Below, in pieces: positions 1 to 9,559 of a stretch of DNA of 64,000 bases. The notes below the pieces were generated by a model, which worked only from the letters and a program-made list of their open reading frames with translations, ran no database searches and was not told the DNA's origin. Made by a program: the position numbers and the translations under genes. Origin of the DNA: Mucilaginibacter sp. KACC 22773 (GTDB lineage Bacteria > Bacteroidota > Bacteroidia > Sphingobacteriales > Sphingobacteriaceae). Position 1 is the first letter of the stretch. Each line of letters begins with the position of its first letter. The stretch covers positions 558,001-622,000 of the forward strand of contig NZ_CP117883.1 of assembly GCF_028736215.1 (NCBI RefSeq). Direction: 5' to 3'.

Positions 1-43
1 CCCTTATGAATTAACTGTTAATGAGGACGAAGACGACGAATAA
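1..43 (+). CDS. 3' end of an upstream gene, acidic C-terminus (partial)
   Basis: An open frame runs from the window edge to a TAA at 41-43 and encodes PYELTVNEDEDDE. It is very acidic, as many Bacteroidota C-terminal tails are. The gene body lies outside the window, so no function can be given. It lies about 75 bp upstream of the phosphoesterase gene on the same strand. The reading is from one frame only and the tail is short, so confidence is limited. Confidence 0.4.
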   Translation, partial: PYELTVNEDEDDE

Positions 44-118
44 TCGTTTGTTTAGTATTTATTTAAAATTCAATAACCGGCAAAACCTGCCGCCTGTGCA
101 ATTAACCCCCTAATTTTA

Positions 119-973
119 ATGGCAAAACGTGAAGTAGATATTGTAGTAATATCCGATGTGCATCTTGGTACTTATGGATGTCATTCAAAAGAATTGCTTA
201 AATATTTAAAAAGCATTAAGCCTAAGATACTTATCCTTAACGGCGATATTATTGATATCTGGCAGTTCAGTAAATCATACTGGCCTGAGGCGCATATGAA
301 AGTGATTAGGCGCATATTAAAATTTGTTACCGAGGGCATTCCGGTATATTACCTAACCGGCAACCACGATGAGATGCTGCGCAAGTTTGCCGATTTTGAC
401 CTGGGTTCCTTCAAACTGCTCAATAAAGTAGTGTTAAATATTGATGGCAAAAAGGCCTGGATTTTTCATGGAGATGTTTTTGATCTTACCATGCAGCACT
501 CCAAATGGCTGGCCAAACTGGGGGCGGTAGGCTACGATACCCTTATACTCATCAACAGCATGACTAACTGGTTTTTGACCGCTTTGGGTCGCCAAAAAAT
601 GAGTTTTTCACAAAAAGTTAAAGCCAGGTTTAAGGAAGCTGTAAAATTCATTAACCAGTTTGAACAAACTGCTGCAGACCTGGCTGTTGATAAAAATTAC
701 CAATACGTAATTTGCGGCCATATCCATCACGCCGAGATCAGGGAGATTGAAAATACCGACAAAACAGGTTCTGTATTATACCTTAACTCGGGCGATTGGG
801 TTGAAAGCCTTTCGTCACTTGAATACCAAAATGGTAACTGGACTATCTTTAAATATAACCCCGAAGAATTTAACACCGATGCCGACGAAGACGACAAAAC
901 CGACGCCGAGGACCTTGACGCTAAAATGGATGTTAAAAACCTTTTAAACAGGTTCAGGCAGGAAATGGAGTAA
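119..973 (+). CDS. UDP-2,3-diacylglucosamine diphosphatase family metallophosphoesterase (LpxH-like)
   Basis: Calcineurin-like two-metal phosphoesterase of 284 residues. The metal motifs are in order: D13-V-H15, G42-D43, GNHDE at 81-85, an HGD motif near 117, and CGHIHH near residue 200. The YG..SKELL and DIWQF stretches resemble LpxH-type enzymes, which cleave UDP-2,3-diacylglucosamine to lipid X at the inner face of the cytoplasmic membrane in lipid A synthesis. The last 40 residues are rich in Asp and Glu, a tail not needed for catalysis. Bacteroidota often carry several LpxH-like paralogues, so the exact substrate is inferred. No signal peptide is seen. Confidence 0.8.
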   Translation: MAKREVDIVVISDVHLGTYGCHSKELLKYLKSIKPKILILNGDIIDIWQFSKSYWPEAHMKVIRRILKFVTEGIPVYYLTGNHDEMLRKFADFDLGSFKLLNKVVLNIDGKKAWIFHGDVFDLTMQHSKWLAKLGAVGYDTLILINSMTNWFLTALGRQKMSFSQKVKARFKEAVKFINQFEQTAADLAVDKNYQYVICGHIHHAEIREIENTDKTGSVLYLNSGDWVESLSSLEYQNGNWTIFKYNPEEFNTDADEDDKTDAEDLDAKMDVKNLLNRFRQEME

Positions 974-1350
974 CGGAATAGCAAAACTTTTTAATGTTAT
1001 TAAGCTACCCTATGAGTAGATCCGTTAATTTAAACTGACCGTCGAACTAACCGGGAGGGGATTGTACTCATGCGGCGGGAGAAATTGTGCACTACCTGCA
1101 TTTTGAGGCCTGTTTGATACTAATTGTTCAGGATTTTTCGGGGTACTCATAAGATGGTTTCCTATTGCGGTAATACTCTTTATCCCTCAATCTCAATTTC
1201 CTTTTTTATTGATATTGTAATACGGGTGTTAATTTCCTTTGTTATTCCCTATTAAAATGATAAACAATGTTTAACAGCAATAAAATTTCATTTAAAAATC
1301 ATAATCCGTCAAAATTCCTACTTTTGCACCTGAATTTTTATTGATACACT
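974..1350. other. 377-bp gene-free stretch upstream of the deoxyhypusine-synthase-like gene
   Basis: No ORF with recognisable protein character was found on either strand. The left part is of average composition. The right part (from about 1190) is AT-rich and ends in a TAnnTTTG promoter element close to the next start codon. No hairpin with a T-tract was found after the phosphoesterase stop. Confidence 0.6.
1319..1326 (+). promoter_or_regulatory. Bacteroidota -7 promoter element TACTTTTG
   Basis: Exact match to the Bacteroidota TAnnTTTG element, 24 bp before the ATG at 1351. This predicts a transcription start near 1332 and a short leader. No convincing -33 TTTG was found at the usual spacing. 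Confidence 0.5.
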
Positions 1351-2331
1351 ATGAGCATCACACGAGGACCAATTTCGCAGTTTATTGAACGCAACTACCT
1401 GCATTTTAACTCCGCAGCATTAATGGATGCCGCTAAGGGGTATGAAACCCACCTTGATGAAGGCGGTAAAATGATGGTTACCCTTGCCGGCGCAATGAGC
1501 ACCGCCGAACTGGGAATTTCATTGGCCGAGATGATCCGCCAGGATAAAATTGCCATTATCTCCTGTACCGGGGCTAATCTTGAAGAAGACATCATGAACC
1601 TTGTAGCGCACTCGCACTACAAAAGGGTGCCCAACTACCGTGATTTAAGCCCGCAGGAAGAATGGGATCTGCTGGAAAACCACTACAACCGCGTTACCGA
1701 TACCTGTATTCCCGAAGAGGAAGCTTTCCGCAGGCTGCAAAAACACATCCATAAAATATGGAAGGATGCTGATAACAGCGGCGAACGTTATTTTCCGCAT
1801 GAGTACATGTATAAAATATTGCTAAGCGGCGAACTGGAGCAGTATTATGAGATAGATCCTAAAAACTCATGGATGCTGGCCGCTGCCGAAAAAAACCTGC
1901 CTATTGTGGTACCAGGATGGGAAGATAGCACTATGGGCAACATTTTTGCATCATACATTATTAAAGGCGAGCTTAAAGCTTCAACCATGAAAAGCGGTAT
2001 CGAATATATGGCCTGGCTTGCCGATTGGTATACCAAAAACTCATCGGGCAAGGGCATAGGCTTTTTCCAGATAGGTGGGGGTATTGCAGGCGATTTTCCG
2101 ATATGTGTGGTGCCTATGCTTTACCAGGATATGGAGATGCATGATGTGCCTTTCTGGAGTTACTTTTGCCAGATATCTGATTCAACAACATCATACGGTT
2201 CTTACTCGGGTGCTGTTCCGAATGAGAAGATAACCTGGGGCAAGCTGGACATTCATACACCTAAGTTTATTGTTGAGAGCGATGCCACCATTGTAGCCCC
2301 GCTTATATTTGCCTGGATATTAAAACAATAA
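1351..2331 (+). CDS. Deoxyhypusine synthase family protein (probable polyamine-linked enzyme)
   Basis: 326-residue NAD-dependent deoxyhypusine-synthase fold. The C-terminal block NEKITWGKLD contains the Lys that carries the aminobutyl group in eukaryotic and archaeal DHS, followed by the typical FIVESDATIVAPLIFAW end. GAMSTAELG and SCTGANLEEDI near the N-terminus match the NAD-binding part. Bacteria lack eIF5A/hypusine, so the bacterial members are thought to act on polyamines, for example homospermidine-type synthesis from spermidine. That role is family knowledge and is not visible here. It stands alone with its own promoter. Confidence 0.85.
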   Translation: MSITRGPISQFIERNYLHFNSAALMDAAKGYETHLDEGGKMMVTLAGAMSTAELGISLAEMIRQDKIAIISCTGANLEEDIMNLVAHSHYKRVPNYRDLSPQEEWDLLENHYNRVTDTCIPEEEAFRRLQKHIHKIWKDADNSGERYFPHEYMYKILLSGELEQYYEIDPKNSWMLAAAEKNLPIVVPGWEDSTMGNIFASYIIKGELKASTMKSGIEYMAWLADWYTKNSSGKGIGFFQIGGGIAGDFPICVVPMLYQDMEMHDVPFWSYFCQISDSTTSYGSYSGAVPNEKITWGKLDIHTPKFIVESDATIVAPLIFAWILKQ

Positions 2332-2491
2332 AAAGTTTATAATCGATATTGATGGTAAAACCGTTAATAAATTTTCAAAATGGCATTAATATGCTTTAAA
2401 GAGTATTTAAATGACATTTTTGTGTTTATTTAGAACGATTATAAATTATAGGTTACTGTCATTTATGTGTCAGCGATACTGTAATAAATTT

Positions 2492-2499
2492 TACTTTTG
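2492..2499 (+). promoter_or_regulatory. -7 promoter element TACTTTTG ahead of the act/cox cluster
   Basis: Exact TAnnTTTG match 83 bp before actA, predicting a leader of roughly 75 nt. It is the only such match seen in the 251-bp gap, so it is the best candidate for the promoter that drives the respiratory supercluster. Confidence 0.5.
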
Positions 2500-2582
2500 T
2501 GGCTGTAAAAAGCAGATGGGTTACACATCTTTACAGCAGAATAAAACATTAATATAAAAATTATTTAGCATAAATACACTTT

Positions 2583-3845
2583 ATGAGAAGTTTCTCATTG
2601 ATTTTTAAACAATTCTCAAGGTCGGTTTTACTGATTGTTGGGTTTGCTTTCTGGGGTTTTTCTGCTGCTTACGCGCAAACAGACGCTGCTAAGGGCGAGA
2701 CCATTTTTAAAGCCAATTGTACGGCCTGTCACAAGATAGCAGAGCGAATGACCGGCCCTGCACTTGGTCCGCAGCTTGCCTCTGAAACCGATGATAAGTA
2801 CCTTATCAGTTGGATTCAGAATAACCAGGCCTTAATTGCTGCCGGTAACCCTAAGGCTCTTAAAATTGTTAAGGAGTTTGATGGTAAGGCAATGACCACT
2901 TTTACCAATCTTTCAGATGCCGACGTAAGTAATGTAATTACTTACATCCGTGCCGATTGGAAAAGAATTCAGGACGAAAAAGCAAAAGGTCCGGTAGGCG
3001 GTCCAGTTGAGGCAAAAGGCCCGAGCGAACTGGTTGTTTGGGGTTTAGTCGGCATTGTTATTATTGCTTTCATTTTAATACTTGTTTTGAACAAGGCTGC
3101 TGGTTCATTAGAGCGCGTGTTAGCCAGCAACCCAAACATTGTAGTTGAAGATGAAGCGGTTGTTGCCGAAGCTGATAAAAACGTACTGCTTAAAAAGATC
3201 CTTAAAAACAAAAAACTGGTATTCTTTATACTGGTTTGCGGTACCATTGCCATGGGCAGCTGGGGTTGGGTTACCTTGTGGAACACCAACGTGCATACAG
3301 GTTACCAGCCGGTACAGCCTATCAAATACTCGCATGAGCTGCATGCCGGTCAAATGAAAATTGATTGCCAGTATTGCCACGGCGGTGCTTACAAATCAAA
3401 AAATGCTTCTATTCCATCATTAAACGTATGTATGAACTGTCACAAGGTTGTTAAAACCGAATCGGCAGAGATTCACAAGATTTATGATGCTTTGGGTTAC
3501 GATCCTAAAACTGATAAATACGATAGCACAGCAGCCAAGCCAATCCAATGGATACGTGTTCATAACCTGCCCGATCTGGCTTACTTTAACCACTCGCAAC
3601 ACGTAAAGGTTGCCGGTATTAAATGCCAGGCTTGCCACGGTCCTGTTGAAACCATGAAAGAGGTATACCAATACTCGCCGCTTACCATGAAATGGTGTAT
3701 CCAGTGCCACAAACGCACCGAGGTTAACGCCAAAGGCAACGCTTATTACGACAGCATACTTGCAGCACATGATAAGATTAAAAAAGGCGAAAAAGTTACT
3801 GCCGCTGTTTTAGGTGGTATCGAGTGCGGTAAGTGCCACTATTAA
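2583..3845 (+). CDS. actA: Alternative complex III subunit ActA, multiheme cytochrome c with N-terminal monoheme domain
   Basis: 420 residues. A signal peptide (about 1-31) precedes a monoheme class I cytochrome c domain with CTACH at 46-50. A membrane span lies at about 151-169, a second at about 211-230, and then a periplasmic pentaheme part with CxxCH at 262, 283, 348, 372 and 415. That gives six heme c sites. Classical ActA is pentaheme; here a separate cytochrome c is fused in front, an arrangement common in Bacteroidota. It is the electron-transfer subunit of the menaquinol:cytochrome c oxidoreductase ACIII. It is first in the operon, 37 bp before actB. The last heme motif sits at the extreme C-terminus. 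Confidence 0.92.
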   Translation: MRSFSLIFKQFSRSVLLIVGFAFWGFSAAYAQTDAAKGETIFKANCTACHKIAERMTGPALGPQLASETDDKYLISWIQNNQALIAAGNPKALKIVKEFDGKAMTTFTNLSDADVSNVITYIRADWKRIQDEKAKGPVGGPVEAKGPSELVVWGLVGIVIIAFILILVLNKAAGSLERVLASNPNIVVEDEAVVAEADKNVLLKKILKNKKLVFFILVCGTIAMGSWGWVTLWNTNVHTGYQPVQPIKYSHELHAGQMKIDCQYCHGGAYKSKNASIPSLNVCMNCHKVVKTESAEIHKIYDALGYDPKTDKYDSTAAKPIQWIRVHNLPDLAYFNHSQHVKVAGIKCQACHGPVETMKEVYQYSPLTMKWCIQCHKRTEVNAKGNAYYDSILAAHDKIKKGEKVTAAVLGGIECGKCHY

Positions 3846-3882
3846 TAAATAAGAATTTAGCATTACAGTTTATATAGCTTAA

Positions 3883-6800
3883 ATGGACAGCAATAAAAAA
3901 TACTGGAAAGGTTTAGAAGAACTAAACAAAACCCCAGAATTTGTTGAGAAAAATAAAAACGAGTTTGCAGAGCCTATCCCTATTGAGGATGTGCTGAGCG
4001 GATCTGGTTTATCGGCTAAAACCCCACGCCGCGACTTTTTAAAGGCGCTTGGCTTTGGTGTTGGTGCTGTTACGCTGGCTGCTTGTCAAAAAGTGCCTGT
4101 ACACAAATCAATCCCTTACCTTATAAAACCTGAGGAAGTTACACCTGGTGTAGCTAACTACTACTCTTCAAGTTATGAAGGCCAGGCTATTTTGGTAAAA
4201 ACCCGTGAAGGCCGCCCTATTAAAGTAGAAGGTAACCCTAACGATATTTTTGCAAAAGGTGGTTTAAGCGCGCAGGGCCAGGCTTCGGTGCTTGATCTGT
4301 ACGATGCTAACCGCACCCAGGATCCTAAAATTAATGGCGCTGATGCAGCATGGCCCGAAGTTGATGCGTATGTATTGCGTGAGCTTGCGGCTGTTGCAGC
4401 ATCAGGTAAAGGCATCCGCATAGTTACATCAACTGTACACAGCCCATCTACCTTAGGTGTTATTGCCGATTTTGTTGCAAAATACCCAACTACAAAACAC
4501 ATCAATTATGATGCGGTATCATACACCGGTATTATCCAGGCTAATCAAAACAGCTTTGGTAAAGCGGTATTGCCACATTACAATTTTGATAAAGCAGAAG
4601 TGATTGTAAGCTTCGGCGCCGATTTCCTTGGTTCATGGATCTCGCCTGAGGAGTTTACCCGCCAGTACGTATCAAACCGTAACAGCAAATCGCTTGAGGC
4701 AAAGAAAATGTCTCGTCATATTCAGTTTGAAGCTGGAATGAGCTTAACCGGTACCAATGCCGATAACCGTTTCCCTATTAAACCATCTGAAGAAGGTATC
4801 GCTTTATTAAGCTTATATAATGCCATTGCCGGTACAAGCCTGGCAGGTGCAAAAAAATTAAGCAATAAGGCAGCCGATACCGCTATCACTTTAGTTGCTA
4901 AAGAATTGTTAGCTGCAAAAGGCAAAGCGCTGGTAGTTGCAGGTTCAAATGATGTTGCTACACAAACTTTAGTAAATGCCATCAACTCCTTATTAGGCAG
5001 CTACGGCAACACTATTGATTTGGATAACCCATCAAAACAATACGCCGGTAACGATCAGGATTTTGTTGGTTTTGTAACCGAATTAGCCGCCGGCTCAATT
5101 GGCGCGGTTTTATTCCTGAATGCCAACCCTGCATACGATTACTTTAAAGCAAAAGAATTTACAGAAGCGCTTAAAAAAGCACGTTTAACTATATCATTCT
5201 CTGATCATGGCGACGAAACCGCTTTACTATCAAAAGTAGTAGCACCAAACCACCATTATTTAGAGTCATGGGGTGATGCAAACGCTGTTGAAGGTTATTA
5301 TACCGTAATACAGCCAACCATCAACCCGGTTTACAATACCCGCCAGGCCGAGCATAGCTTATTGGTTTGGGCCGAAAACCCGGTTAAAGATTACTACACT
5401 TATGTACGTAACACCTGGGATAAAGGCTTATTAGCTAAAGGCGGCTTATCTGGTCAAAAAGGATGGGAAAGCTTATTGCAGGCAGGTTTAATAAAAGCTG
5501 CCCCTGCAACTGCCGGAGCCTACACTTTCAGCCACGATTTAAATGCAGTAGCACAAACTATTGTTGATCATAGCAACAGCCTGGTATCGGGCGATAAATT
5601 TGAATTACAGGTTTATCAATCGGTAGCAATGGGCGATGGTAAACGCGCCAATAACCCATGGTTACAGGAGTTGCCAGATCCGGTATCTAAAGTTACCTGG
5701 GATAACTTCGCGGCCATGTCGATGACTGATATTCAGAAATTGGGTTTCGAAGAAGGTGATGTAATTAAAGTGGAAGCTAACGGCTACTCGGTTGAAGTTC
5801 CGGTATTGGCACAACCAGGCCAGGCACAGGGCACTATATCAATTGCTGTTGGTTACGGCCGCGTTAGCGCAGGCCTTGTAGGTAACAACGTTGGTAAAAA
5901 CGCTTTCCCTTTCTACAGCTATCGTAACGGTACTTTCCAAACTACTGCGGTTATTACCGATTTCAAAAAAACAGGTATTATATCGCCGCTTGCGCAAACA
6001 CAAACTCACCACTCATACGAGGGCAGGAGCGTTATCCGCGAGGCTTCATTTACAGCATACAAAAAGAACCCTGCTGCCGGTAGCGGTAACGAGGGCGAAC
6101 ATAAAGATTACAACAAAACATCGCTTTGGGATGATCATGACCGCCCTGTTTATAACTGGGTTATGGCTATCGACCTTAATGCTTGTACCGGTTGCGGCGC
6201 TTGCGTTGTAGCTTGTAGCGCCGAAAATAACATCCCGGTTGTAGGTAAAGACGAGGTAAAACGTCGTCGTGAAATGCACTGGATCCGTATTGACCGTTAT
6301 TACAGCTTTAACGATCATGGCGACAGCGAAGAAGCGATAACCAAAGAAAAAGATATTGCCAAACTTACCAATTTTGATAATGTATCGGTTGTTCACCAGC
6401 CAATGCTTTGCCAGCACTGCGATCACGCACCTTGCGAAACAGTTTGCCCGGTATTAGCAACCGTTCACTCATCAGAAGGTTTAAACCAAATGGCTTACAA
6501 CCGTTGTATAGGTACACGTTATTGCGCAAATAACTGCCCTTATAAAGTACGCCGCTTTAACTGGTTTAACTACTGGAACGACTCGCGTTTTGATAACTAC
6601 CTGAACAACGAGCACACACAATTAGTATTAAACCCTGATGTTACTACACGTTTCCGTGGGGTAATGGAAAAATGCTCGATGTGCGTTCAACGTATCCAGG
6701 CTGGTAAGTTAAAAGCCAAAATCGAAAAACGTCCGCTTAAAGATGGCGAGATAAAGGTTGCCTGTCAGCAAACCTGTTCTGCAAACGCTATCGTTTTCGG

Positions 6801-6939
6801 TAACGCAAATGACCCTAACTCTGAAGTTTCAAAAGCATTAAAGAGCGAAAGAACTTACTACGTGCTTGAAGAGTTAAACGTACAACCAGGTATTGGTTAC
6901 CAGGTTAAGGTTAGAAATTTATCAGAATTAGAGGCTTAA
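3883..6939 (+). CDS. actB: Alternative complex III subunit ActB, molybdopterin-like and Fe-S protein
   Basis: 1018 residues. A Tat-like twin-arginine stretch RRDFLK (49-54) leads to a lipobox with C68, so export as a lipoprotein is likely. Residues about 70-740 resemble the molybdopterin-oxidoreductase fold, which in ACIII carries no cofactor. The C-terminal part is a ferredoxin-like domain: CTGCGACVVAC (768-778), CQHC (843-846) with C851 and C855, CIGTRYCANNCP, then CSMC and CQQTC. The Thr in CIGTRYC in place of Cys fits the [3Fe-4S] site known in ACIII. It corresponds to fused ActB1 and ActB2. It feeds electrons to the ActA hemes. Confidence 0.93.
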   Translation: MDSNKKYWKGLEELNKTPEFVEKNKNEFAEPIPIEDVLSGSGLSAKTPRRDFLKALGFGVGAVTLAACQKVPVHKSIPYLIKPEEVTPGVANYYSSSYEGQAILVKTREGRPIKVEGNPNDIFAKGGLSAQGQASVLDLYDANRTQDPKINGADAAWPEVDAYVLRELAAVAASGKGIRIVTSTVHSPSTLGVIADFVAKYPTTKHINYDAVSYTGIIQANQNSFGKAVLPHYNFDKAEVIVSFGADFLGSWISPEEFTRQYVSNRNSKSLEAKKMSRHIQFEAGMSLTGTNADNRFPIKPSEEGIALLSLYNAIAGTSLAGAKKLSNKAADTAITLVAKELLAAKGKALVVAGSNDVATQTLVNAINSLLGSYGNTIDLDNPSKQYAGNDQDFVGFVTELAAGSIGAVLFLNANPAYDYFKAKEFTEALKKARLTISFSDHGDETALLSKVVAPNHHYLESWGDANAVEGYYTVIQPTINPVYNTRQAEHSLLVWAENPVKDYYTYVRNTWDKGLLAKGGLSGQKGWESLLQAGLIKAAPATAGAYTFSHDLNAVAQTIVDHSNSLVSGDKFELQVYQSVAMGDGKRANNPWLQELPDPVSKVTWDNFAAMSMTDIQKLGFEEGDVIKVEANGYSVEVPVLAQPGQAQGTISIAVGYGRVSAGLVGNNVGKNAFPFYSYRNGTFQTTAVITDFKKTGIISPLAQTQTHHSYEGRSVIREASFTAYKKNPAAGSGNEGEHKDYNKTSLWDDHDRPVYNWVMAIDLNACTGCGACVVACSAENNIPVVGKDEVKRRREMHWIRIDRYYSFNDHGDSEEAITKEKDIAKLTNFDNVSVVHQPMLCQHCDHAPCETVCPVLATVHSSEGLNQMAYNRCIGTRYCANNCPYKVRRFNWFNYWNDSRFDNYLNNEHTQLVLNPDVTTRFRGVMEKCSMCVQRIQAGKLKAKIEKRPLKDGEIKVACQQTCSANAIVFGNANDPNSEVSKALKSERTYYVLEELNVQPGIGYQVKVRNLSELEA

Positions 6940-6966
6940 ATTTTTTATATACAGATAACAAAATAT

Positions 6967-8439
6967 ATGTCATCTCATAGTGAATCAATAATAAGGGAAC
7001 CGTTAATTACGGGTGAAAACATCACCTACGGTCAGATTACTGACGATGTGTTGCGCCCCGTAGAAAATATGCCGGGTAAGGCCTGGTGGATCGGTTTTAG
7101 CGTGGCATCATTGGGCGCCCTCCTTTGGGTGGTTGCCATTAGCTACACATTCTGGTTTGGAATCGGTGCCTGGGGCTTAAACAAAACAGTTGGATGGGCC
7201 TGGGATATTACCGGCTTCGTATGGTGGGTAGGTATTGGTCACGCCGGTACACTTATCTCGGCAGTGTTGCTGTTGTTCCGTCAAAACTGGCGTAACTCTA
7301 TCAACCGCTCGGCCGAGGCGATGACCATCTTCGCGGTAATTTGCGCCGCCACCTATATCGGCGCGCACATGGGCCGCCCATGGATGGCTGTTTATTCATT
7401 GCCATTGCCAAATCAATACGGCTCATTATGGGTAAACTGGAACTCTCCGCTTATCTGGGACGTATTCGCGATATCAACTTACTTCTCGGTTTCATTGGTA
7501 TTCTGGTATACAGGTTTATTGCCTGACATTGCTACCATCCGTGACCGTGCAACAGGTTTACGTCGTCGTATATATTCTGTAATGTCATTTGGCTGGACAG
7601 GTTCAGTTAAAACCTGGCAACGTTTCGAGACCGTGTCATTAATCCTGGCCGGTATCTCAACACCACTGGTACTATCGGTACACACCATTGTATCAATGGA
7701 CTTTGCAACATCACTGGAACCAGGATGGCACACTACCATCTTCCCTCCATACTTCGTTGCGGGTGCTATCTTCTCGGGTTTCGCCATGGTACAAACGCTG
7801 TTATTAGTAGCGCGTAAAGTATTAGGGTTAGAAAACTACATCACCATGTTCCACATCGAATCGATGAATAAAATCATCCTTTTAACCGGTTCAATAGTGG
7901 GTGTAGCTTACTTAACCGAGCTTTTCATCGCATTTTACTCTCAGGCCGAGTACGAGCAATACGCTTTCATGAACCGTATCTCGGGTCCGTACTGGTGGGC
8001 ATACTGGAGCATGATGACTTGTAACGTTATTACGCCGCAGTTGTTCTGGTTCAAAAAAATCCGTACCAATATACCTTTGTCCTGGACACTGTCAATAGTA
8101 GTAAACATCGGTATGTGGTTTGAGCGTTTCGTAATTATCGTAACCTCGCTTCACCGTGACTATATCCCTTCAAGCTGGGCTATGTTTTATCCAACCTGGG
8201 TTGATGTGAGCATCTTTATTGGCTCTATCGGTTTATTCTTTACCATGTTCCTTTTGTTTGTAAGGGTGCTGCCTTCAGTGGCTATGGCCGAGGTAAAACT
8301 GATCCTGAAAAGCTCAAGTGAGCAAGCTAAGAGAAAATTACTTAAAAACGGCCATGTTGAACCTGCCGAGGCTGAGTTCTACATCAATTCATTAGGTAAG
8401 TTTGATAGTGTTGAACAGTCTTCATACGAAAAAGTATAA
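6967..8439 (+). CDS. actC: Alternative complex III subunit ActC, NrfD/PsrC-like membrane quinol subunit
   Basis: 490-residue polytopic membrane protein with about ten hydrophobic spans and the NrfD family signature around GFVWWVGIGHAGTLISA and GRPWMA. In ACIII, ActC and ActF are the paralogous membrane subunits; ActC is thought to hold the menaquinol site under the ActB Fe-S domain. The C-terminal 60 residues are charged and cytoplasmic. Only 2 bp separate its stop from actD, which supports translational coupling. Confidence 0.93.
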   Translation: MSSHSESIIREPLITGENITYGQITDDVLRPVENMPGKAWWIGFSVASLGALLWVVAISYTFWFGIGAWGLNKTVGWAWDITGFVWWVGIGHAGTLISAVLLLFRQNWRNSINRSAEAMTIFAVICAATYIGAHMGRPWMAVYSLPLPNQYGSLWVNWNSPLIWDVFAISTYFSVSLVFWYTGLLPDIATIRDRATGLRRRIYSVMSFGWTGSVKTWQRFETVSLILAGISTPLVLSVHTIVSMDFATSLEPGWHTTIFPPYFVAGAIFSGFAMVQTLLLVARKVLGLENYITMFHIESMNKIILLTGSIVGVAYLTELFIAFYSQAEYEQYAFMNRISGPYWWAYWSMMTCNVITPQLFWFKKIRTNIPLSWTLSIVVNIGMWFERFVIIVTSLHRDYIPSSWAMFYPTWVDVSIFIGSIGLFFTMFLLFVRVLPSVAMAEVKLILKSSSEQAKRKLLKNGHVEPAEAEFYINSLGKFDSVEQSSYEKV

Positions 8440-8441
8440 AA

Positions 8442-8978
8442 ATGAGTAGCACCAAATATATATTAGGAATTTTTGATGATCCCGATGATCTGATGCACGG
8501 TATCGACAAATTACAAAAAAATAGTGTCCCTATTTACGATGTTTATTCGCCATGCCCTATTCACGGTATCGATGCTAAATTAGGCATAAAGGATTCGCGC
8601 CTGGGTTATGCAGCTTTCATGTTTGGCTGTTTAGGCGGTACCATCATGTTCAGCATGGTTTATTACATGCTTGTACACGATTGGCCAATCAACATCGGTG
8701 GCAAAAACTTTTTCGCCATACCCGATTTTGTACCGGTAACCTTTGAATGGACGGTATTGTGGACTGCCTTTGGTATGACATTTACTTTCTTTTTTGCCAC
8801 GCACCTTTTCCCCGGCCGTGCGCCAAGGGTGATGGACCTGCGTGCTACCAATGATAAATTTGTTATCGCCATTGATGCAAAAGGTAATACGCCACACGCA
8901 GATATTGATAGTATATTAAAAGAAGCAGGAGCTGTAGAAGTTAAGCATAACGACAGAAAATATGTTAGCTATGAATAA
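8442..8978 (+). CDS. actD: Alternative complex III subunit ActD (DUF3341)
   Basis: 178 residues. The opening KYILGIFDDPDDLMHGIDKL is typical of DUF3341/ActD. Two membrane spans are at about 55-77 and 98-120, with a cytoplasmic C-terminal domain. It is an accessory membrane subunit of ACIII with no known cofactor. Its end overlaps the start of actE. Confidence 0.9.
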   Translation: MSSTKYILGIFDDPDDLMHGIDKLQKNSVPIYDVYSPCPIHGIDAKLGIKDSRLGYAAFMFGCLGGTIMFSMVYYMLVHDWPINIGGKNFFAIPDFVPVTFEWTVLWTAFGMTFTFFFATHLFPGRAPRVMDLRATNDKFVIAIDAKGNTPHADIDSILKEAGAVEVKHNDRKYVSYE

Positions 8979-9546
8979 GATTAAAATAATAGGAACATTG
9001 GTTATGATTATCGCTGCTTCGATAGTTATAACATCATGTAAAGATAAAAGGAGTACAGGTTGGGAATATGCGCCTAACATGTATGAGCATACTGCTTACG
9101 ATCCTGATCAAAAGAACAGCCAATTTAAAGATGGTAAAACTGCACAAGTACCGCCAGCCGGAACAATCCCGGTAGGTTTTACTAAGTTTGATTATCCTAA
9201 CACCAAAGAAGGTTATGAGCTGGCAAGCGTTGAGGTTAAAACCGTAATTGCGCAAACCCAGGCAAATTATACAGAAGGTAAATTACTGTTCACCCATTTT
9301 TGTTCGCCTTGTCACGGTGTAACCGGCCAGGGTGATGGTTTAGTGGTTGCGCATGGTTACCCGCCGCCGCCATCATATTCAAAAGGGCAATCATCACGCG
9401 GTGGCGCTATGAAGGATTTAACTGACGGTAAAATTTATCATACCATTACTTACGGTGTAAACGCGATGGGCTCCTATGCTTCTCAGTTAAACCCCGAAGA
9501 ACGCTGGAAAGTGATCATGTATGTTCACCATTTACAAACTTTATAA
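8962..9546 (+). CDS. actE: Alternative complex III subunit ActE, monoheme cytochrome c lipoprotein
   Basis: 194 residues with a lipoprotein signal (SIVITSC, lipid Cys at 26) and a cytochrome c domain with CSPCH at 114-118. A Met in NAMGSYASQL is a plausible distal ligand. It should carry electrons from ACIII to the oxidase. The first ATG (8962) overlaps actD by 17 bp. An ATG at 8971 (MNKIKII) overlaps by 8 bp and gives a more usual signal peptide, so the true start may be 8971. Confidence 0.9.
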   Translation: MLAMNKIKIIGTLVMIIAASIVITSCKDKRSTGWEYAPNMYEHTAYDPDQKNSQFKDGKTAQVPPAGTIPVGFTKFDYPNTKEGYELASVEVKTVIAQTQANYTEGKLLFTHFCSPCHGVTGQGDGLVVAHGYPPPPSYSKGQSSRGGAMKDLTDGKIYHTITYGVNAMGSYASQLNPEERWKVIMYVHHLQTL

Positions 9547-9559
9547 GAAATAATATTTA

